DNA from: Phycisphaerae bacterium
GTDB taxonomy: Bacteria > Planctomycetota > Phycisphaerae > UBA1845 > Fen-1342
Direction of reading: 5' to 3'
DNA: 16,350 nucleotides
NCBI GenBank assembly: GCA_020058145.1
Contig: JAGVEP010000396.1
Coordinates: forward strand, 1-16,350
The translations under genes and the position numbers were made by a program. The notes beneath the pieces are model-generated. The model was given only the letters and a program-made list of their open reading frames with translations. It was not told the DNA's origin and made no database searches. Of the stretch, positions 12,840-16,350 are shown in pieces (within the stretch, counting starts at the first letter, position 1; each line of letters opens with the position of its first letter).

Positions 12840-14746
12840 CCACCACCGCCCCACAACACGAGTCACCGCCCGCGCCGCAGCGCCTCTGGTCCGACATCTT
12901 GACCACCCCGGTCGGGGATCTGCTGCGCGGGCGGATTGGCGCCCGCTGCCGACCGCGACCGCGTGACCTGATTGCCACGTGTGGTCTCCCGGCGGAACTC
13001 GCCAGCCTGGTCTGGGAGGTCGTCCGCCGCACACGCCTCTGGTCAACCGAGAAAGTCGCGGTCTCGCGCGAGCTGATCGCGCATTTCGAGGATGGCTTGG
13101 CCGTGGGGACGAGCGCAGCAGAACTCGGCGTGTCGTTTGGTGACCCCGCGCAGGCCGCGGCACTGATTCGGCGGGCCAAGCGCAGGAATCGCCCGCTCAT
13201 CTGGAAGGCGGCGAAGCTCGCCGAGAACGCGGTCGCCGCGGTCCTTTCCCTCGCCCTGCTGCTCTACACGATCCAAGTCGTGCGGCTATATAGCCACGCA
13301 CCGAACATCACGCGGAATTACGTCTCCGAGTGGAATCAAGATGCGCTGACCGTCCCGCCGGCCGAGCGGGCCTGGCCGGTCTACCTGGCCGCGATGCAGG
13401 CTACGAACGGGTACTGGGAGCACAATTGGCATGGCGACGAACTGTCGCCGGGCAGCTCGTCGTGGCCCGACATCACCGAGTTCATCAACTCAAATGGTCG
13501 CGCGCTCGAGCTTTACCGGCAGGCCGCGGCCATGCCCAAGATCGGCCTCGTGCTGGGCCGGGAACCTGATGTCGATTACATGGTGAACAACGCGGGCCAA
13601 CCCATCAAGAACGCCGGCGCCGCGCCCGACCCAAATCCTGAGTTCATCAGCGTCCTGCTGCCACCCCTAACGACGTTTCGGTCGGTGTCGGGCATGCTCA
13701 AGGTGGATGTTTACCTGGCAGCCCAGGCGGGTGATGCCCAGCGCACGCAGCACAACTTGGACGCCGTCTTTGGAATCGTCGCTCATGCTCGCGAGGTGCG
13801 CCTGATGCTCGCGGACCTGGTCGCGCTCACGATTGCCGGCGACGCGTGCCGCACAATCGGCGCGCTGCTGCGCGCTAACCCGCAGTTGTTCGACGATCAT
13901 CAGTTGGCCCAGATTGCGCATCGGCTGGCCGGCCTTGGGGGTCCCGAGGGCTTGCGCACGCGGTTCGCCAGCGAACGGGCCACGGTGGAAGACTTTCTAC
14001 AGCGCTACTTCACCGACGACGGCCACGGGGACGGCCTGGGCCGGCCCGAACTGCTCGCGCGCCTCGCAGTGTTCACATCTGGCGACCCGGCCCCGACGCG
14101 CTGGACGCCGACTATCGGGCTAAACACAGTCCTCATGCCGGCGATCAGCCCCTTCATGGCCGGTAAGCGTGAAATGCTGGCCAAGTGCCTCGATTTCTTT
14201 GGCCGCTACGAGGCCGAGGCGGCCACGCCGCTCTGGCAGCGTAGCCCGACCACCGTGGATGACGAGTTCATTCAGTTCCGTACCTCCCTGCGTAACGAAG
14301 TGCGCTATGCACCGCTCATGATCCTGATGCCGTCGCTGGGCCGCGCGGGACTTATGTACGAATACTTCGCGCAGCAGCGCGACGCGACGACCGCCGCGCT
14401 GGCACTCGCGTTGTACCACCGGCAGCACGGCTCCTGGCCACAGTCGCTCAATGAGCTCGTGCCGCAGCTACTGCCGCAGGTCCCGCCGGATCGCTACGAT
14501 GGCCAGCCGCTAAAATACTGCCTCGTCGACGGCCACCCGTTGCTCTATTCGATCGGCGTCAACCGCAAGGATGACGGCGGGCGGTTGCCGTCCCCGCCGC
14601 CGGACGGGACTAAGACACCGCTGGCAGAACTCAACCGCCAGGCGCGCCGCTGGCAGCCTGCGCCGACCGCGCAGCGCGGTGCTGGCGCAGCGATGGAAAA
14701 GCCGTTGCCCGACGGCGACTGGCTGCTCTGGCCCCCGGTCGAGTAG
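12836..14746 (+). CDS. PadR-coupled membrane protein of unknown function with permease-prefix-like N-terminus
   Basis: 636 residues. ATG 12836 overlaps the PadR stop by four bases (ATGA) and has AGGAGG (12823-12828) seven bases upstream, so translational coupling is strong. Residues about 60-125 (VWEVVRRTRLWSTEKVAVSR, ELIAHFEDGL, SFGDPAQAAALIRRAKRRNR) resemble the helical prefix domains found in front of PadR-controlled permeases. One membrane segment follows (about 130-150, AVAAVLSLALLLYTIQVVRLY). The remaining some 480 residues are probably extracytoplasmic and helical. Near the C-terminus YHRQHGSWPQSLNEL, PQVPPDRYDGQPLKYCL and LLYSIGVNRKDDGG resemble the C-terminal part of type II pseudopilin-like proteins, as seen in uncharacterised planctomycete proteins. 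I do not recognise an enzyme motif. No transporter bundle is present, so this is not a permease. Confidence 0.8.
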   Translation: MTTTAPQHESPPAPQRLWSDILTTPVGDLLRGRIGARCRPRPRDLIATCGLPAELASLVWEVVRRTRLWSTEKVAVSRELIAHFEDGLAVGTSAAELGVSFGDPAQAAALIRRAKRRNRPLIWKAAKLAENAVAAVLSLALLLYTIQVVRLYSHAPNITRNYVSEWNQDALTVPPAERAWPVYLAAMQATNGYWEHNWHGDELSPGSSSWPDITEFINSNGRALELYRQAAAMPKIGLVLGREPDVDYMVNNAGQPIKNAGAAPDPNPEFISVLLPPLTTFRSVSGMLKVDVYLAAQAGDAQRTQHNLDAVFGIVAHAREVRLMLADLVALTIAGDACRTIGALLRANPQLFDDHQLAQIAHRLAGLGGPEGLRTRFASERATVEDFLQRYFTDDGHGDGLGRPELLARLAVFTSGDPAPTRWTPTIGLNTVLMPAISPFMAGKREMLAKCLDFFGRYEAEAATPLWQRSPTTVDDEFIQFRTSLRNEVRYAPLMILMPSLGRAGLMYEYFAQQRDATTAALALALYHRQHGSWPQSLNELVPQLLPQVPPDRYDGQPLKYCLVDGHPLLYSIGVNRKDDGGRLPSPPPDGTKTPLAELNRQARRWQPAPTAQRGAGAAMEKPLPDGDWLLWPPVE

Positions 14747-14782
14747 TTGCGGTTCGCCGCAGGGACCGGACTGAAGCGCCGG

Positions 14783-14811
14783 TAGCCGTCCATTCCGATC
14801 CGTGCTACGCT
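14783..14811 (+). promoter_or_regulatory. Possible promoter of the cystathionine gamma-synthase gene
   Basis: TAGCCG (14783-14788), 17 bp, then TACGCT (14806-14811) with TGC just before it. It is weak against consensus but parallels the PadR promoter in layout and lies 62 bases upstream of the ATG. Confidence 0.35.
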
Positions 14812-14872
14812 CCTCGTCGTTTCGATAGCTGTCTCGCGGTCTGTGAACAACCGGGTTTGACGAGGAGCAAGG

Positions 14873-16045
14873 ATGCGGTTTTCAACAAAAGCCATTCACG
14901 TCGGCCAGCAACCCGACCCCACCACGGGCGCCACGGTGCCGCCCATACACGTGACCAGTACGTACACCCAGGCCGCGCCCGGCCAAAGCAAAGGCTTCGA
15001 GTACTCGCGCACGGATAACCCCACGCGCCGCAATTACGAGGCCGCCCTCGCAGCACTCGAAAACGGCCAGGCCGCGGCGGCGTTCGCCTCCGGACTCGCC
15101 GCCAGTGCCGCCATCATCGGCAGCTTGCTCCGCCCCGGCGATTCGCTCGTCGCGTTCAGCGATCTCTACGGCGGCACCTACCGGCTCTTCGAACGCGTGT
15201 TCCGTCCGTGGGGGTTGCTGCCGCGGTACACGGACCGGACCGATCCGGCCGCGTTCGGCGAGCTAGTCGATACGACCACACGCCTGGTGTGGATCGAGAC
15301 ACCCACGAACCCGCTGCTGCGGGTGTTGGACATCGCCGCCGTGGTCCACGCGGTGCGGGACGCCGAGCAGCGTTTGGGTATGGATGCAGAGCGGCGAATT
15401 CTGGTCGTGGTAGACAACACTTTTGCGACGCCGGCGCTGCAGCTTCCGCTGGCGCTGGGGGCCGATCTGGCTGTCCATAGCACGACCAAGTACGTCGGCG
15501 GGCACTCCGATCTGGTCGGTGGCGCCGTCGTGGCCGCAGAGGCAAGAACGCTCGAGCCGATTCGGTTCTACCAGAACGCGGCCGGCGGTGTGCCGGGCGC
15601 GTTCGATTGCTTTCTCGCGCATCGCGGCTTAAAAACGCTGGCCTTGCGCATGGCCAGGCACTGCGAGAACGCGCAGCGCATCGCCGAATGGGCCGTGTCC
15701 CAGGGGGCTTTCGAAAAGGTGATTTACCCAGGTTTGTCTACCCATCCGCAACATGAGCTGGCCAAACGCCAGATGGGCGGCTTCGGCGGAATGGTGACCT
15801 GCGTGCTGCGCGGCGGTTTCGCGGCGGCCAGCAAATTCATGGCTTCAACGCGGCTGTTCTCGTGCGCGGAAAGCCTCGGCGGCGTGGAATCGCTCATCAA
15901 CCACCCGGCGGTGATGACCCATGCCTCGATACCGCGCGAAGTCCGCGAGCGGATCGGCATCGTCGACGGCCTCGTGCGGCTCAGCGTGGGCGTCGAGGAT
16001 GTTGCGGACCTCATTGAGGACTTGCAGCAGGCGCTGCGGGCCTGA
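14873..16045 (+). CDS. metB: Cystathionine gamma-synthase/gamma-lyase family PLP enzyme
   Basis: 390 residues, full length for the Cys/Met-metabolism PLP family that interconverts homoserine esters, cysteine, cystathionine and homocysteine in the cytoplasm. Motifs in order are FSTKAIHVGQQPDPTTGA (3-20), EYSRTDNPTRRNYE (43-56) with the phosphate-contacting Tyr-Ser-Arg, FASGLAA (71-77), DLYGGTYRLF (97-106), ETPTNPLL (142-149), DNTFATP (181-187) with Asp181 facing the pyridine nitrogen, and HSTTKYVGGHSD (202-213) with Schiff-base Lys206. ESLGGVESLINHPAVMTHAS near the C-terminus contacts substrate carboxylate. ATG 14873 is preceded by AGGAG (14863-14867), five bases away. Synthase and lyase cannot be separated from sequence alone; the symbol is the best guess. 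Its neighbours give no pathway hint. Confidence 0.88.
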   Translation: MRFSTKAIHVGQQPDPTTGATVPPIHVTSTYTQAAPGQSKGFEYSRTDNPTRRNYEAALAALENGQAAAAFASGLAASAAIIGSLLRPGDSLVAFSDLYGGTYRLFERVFRPWGLLPRYTDRTDPAAFGELVDTTTRLVWIETPTNPLLRVLDIAAVVHAVRDAEQRLGMDAERRILVVVDNTFATPALQLPLALGADLAVHSTTKYVGGHSDLVGGAVVAAEARTLEPIRFYQNAAGGVPGAFDCFLAHRGLKTLALRMARHCENAQRIAEWAVSQGAFEKVIYPGLSTHPQHELAKRQMGGFGGMVTCVLRGGFAAASKFMASTRLFSCAESLGGVESLINHPAVMTHASIPREVRERIGIVDGLVRLSVGVEDVADLIEDLQQALRA

Positions 16046-16065
16046 CAGACCGCTGCCGGACGGCC

Positions 16066-16117
16066 GGTGTGGCACAGGCTAACAGTGGCCGGGTGTGGCA
16101 CAGGCTAACAGCCTGTG
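16066..16117. repeat. Direct repeat with hairpin, REP-like half elements
   Basis: GGTGTGGCACAGGCTAACAG occurs exactly at 16066-16085 and 16092-16111. The second copy continues into CCTGTG, forming the perfect hairpin CACAGGCT-AAC-AGCCTGTG (16099-16117), a variant of hairpin B of the composite element; the first copy is truncated after its left arm. The hairpin may also serve as the 3' end signal of the upstream PLP-enzyme gene. Confidence 0.85.
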
Positions 16118-16186
16118 GAGTGCACCGGCGATTAGCCGCTTGTGCATCAGAACACGAAGCGCCAGCGAGTGCCATGGACGAACCAC

Positions 16187-16250
16187 GTGGACACCGGCTA
16201 TTAGCCAGTGCCACAAGAATGTAGCGGCCGACCGCCGTGTCGGCCGTAGC
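16187..16250 (-). repeat. Complete composite REP-like element, opposite orientation to the ligase copies
   Basis: Contains an imperfect hairpin B (GTGGACACCGGCTA with TTAGCCAGTGCCAC, 16187-16214), GTAG (16221-16224), and perfect hairpin A, CGGCCGAC (16225-16232) with GTCGGCCG (16239-16246), loop CGCCGT. Its reverse complement (16247 down to 16189) matches 9621-9679 at 54 of 59 positions by my hand alignment. This shows that the sequence inside the ligase gene is a dispersed element and not native coding sequence. Confidence 0.93.
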
Positions 16251-16309
16251 AGCGCGTGACTGTCCCAATTCCAGGACCCGCCAGCAGTTGCGGACATTCC
16301 GACATTTTG

Positions 16310-16339
16310 TTGCATTTTGTTTTTTGTTTGTGCTATACT
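16310..16339 (+). promoter_or_regulatory. Promoter for a gene beyond the right edge
   Basis: TTGCAT (16310-16315), 18 bp, then TATACT (16334-16339) preceded by TGC, in a locally AT-rich stretch. The string GTGCTATACTA is identical to that at the PadR promoter. Confidence 0.6.
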
Positions 16340-16350
16340 ACTTTTATCGG

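Larger units (their letters stand above)
16046..16350. other. Gene-free region filled with degenerate palindromic repeats and a terminal promoter
   Basis: No credible coding region lies here; the short minus-strand frames are made of repeat DNA. From left to right it holds two direct copies of a 20-mer, a perfect 8-bp hairpin, a degenerate CACCGGC-type palindrome (16122-16144), a complete composite REP-like element (16189-16247), and then an abrupt shift to AT-rich sequence (about 16300 onward) containing a promoter-like pair. Confidence 0.8.

Noticed and set aside
16079..16315. Minus-strand short frames at the right end (78 and 85 residues)
   Set aside because: They consist almost entirely of repeat sequence and contain no ribosome binding site or domain.

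Overview
The window is high-GC bacterial DNA with ten genes I consider real. They are spread over both strands and several are divergent or convergent. The likely source is a planctomycete, perhaps from the Phycisphaerae side of the phylum. This is inference from a combination of traits: a PEP-CTERM surface protein, an alternative GlmU-type sugar nucleotidyltransferase, a sulfatase-fold protein fused to TPRs, a PadR regulator translationally coupled to a membrane protein with a permease-prefix-like N-terminus, and abundant small palindromic repeats. No rRNA, tRNA, CRISPR array or complete transposase gene was seen.

Left part (1-5.8 kb): a 31-bp-period direct repeat, then an SDR-type L-threonine 3-dehydrogenase (179-1207, +) and a secreted-type alpha/beta hydrolase (1278-2063, +). 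A type I glutamine synthetase (2119-3537, -) faces the hydrolase across a tandem octamer array. The synthetase lacks the usual adenylylation tyrosine. Divergent from it is a membrane-anchored alkaline-phosphatase/sulfatase-superfamily protein with a TPR tail (3729-5729, +). A large nested hairpin separates that gene from the next, convergent one.

Middle part (5.8-12.3 kb) looks like envelope polysaccharide functions. A GlmU-like nucleotidyltransferase/acyltransferase-type protein (5876-7105, -) is divergent from a tight run of DUF4416 protein, WecA/TagO-type phosphoglycosyltransferase and O-antigen-ligase-like polymerase with a TPR tail (7174-11394, +). A strong bidirectional hairpin (11428-11461) ends this run and faces a PEP-CTERM protein (11485-12228, -). 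In other bacteria PEP-CTERM proteins go together with exopolysaccharide export, so the neighbourhood is coherent, but no exosortase is present here.

Right part (12.4-16.35 kb): a PadR regulator with a sigma70-like promoter overlapped by an inverted-repeat operator, a coupled 636-residue membrane protein of unknown function (ATGA overlap), and a cystathionine gamma-synthase/lyase (14873-16045, +). About 305 bp without a gene follow, filled with degenerate palindromic repeats and ending in an AT-rich promoter for a gene beyond the window.

The most unusual signal is a composite REP-like element: a GTAGC tetranucleotide-type motif, a GGCCGAC hairpin and a CACCGGCT hairpin. It occurs intergenically at 16.19-16.25 kb, and twice inside the ligase gene. 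There it sits in the same orientation and the same open reading frame, in predicted loops between membrane segments, and one of the two copies has expanded into a 60-bp (20-codon) tandem array. The mobile repeat has therefore become protein sequence.
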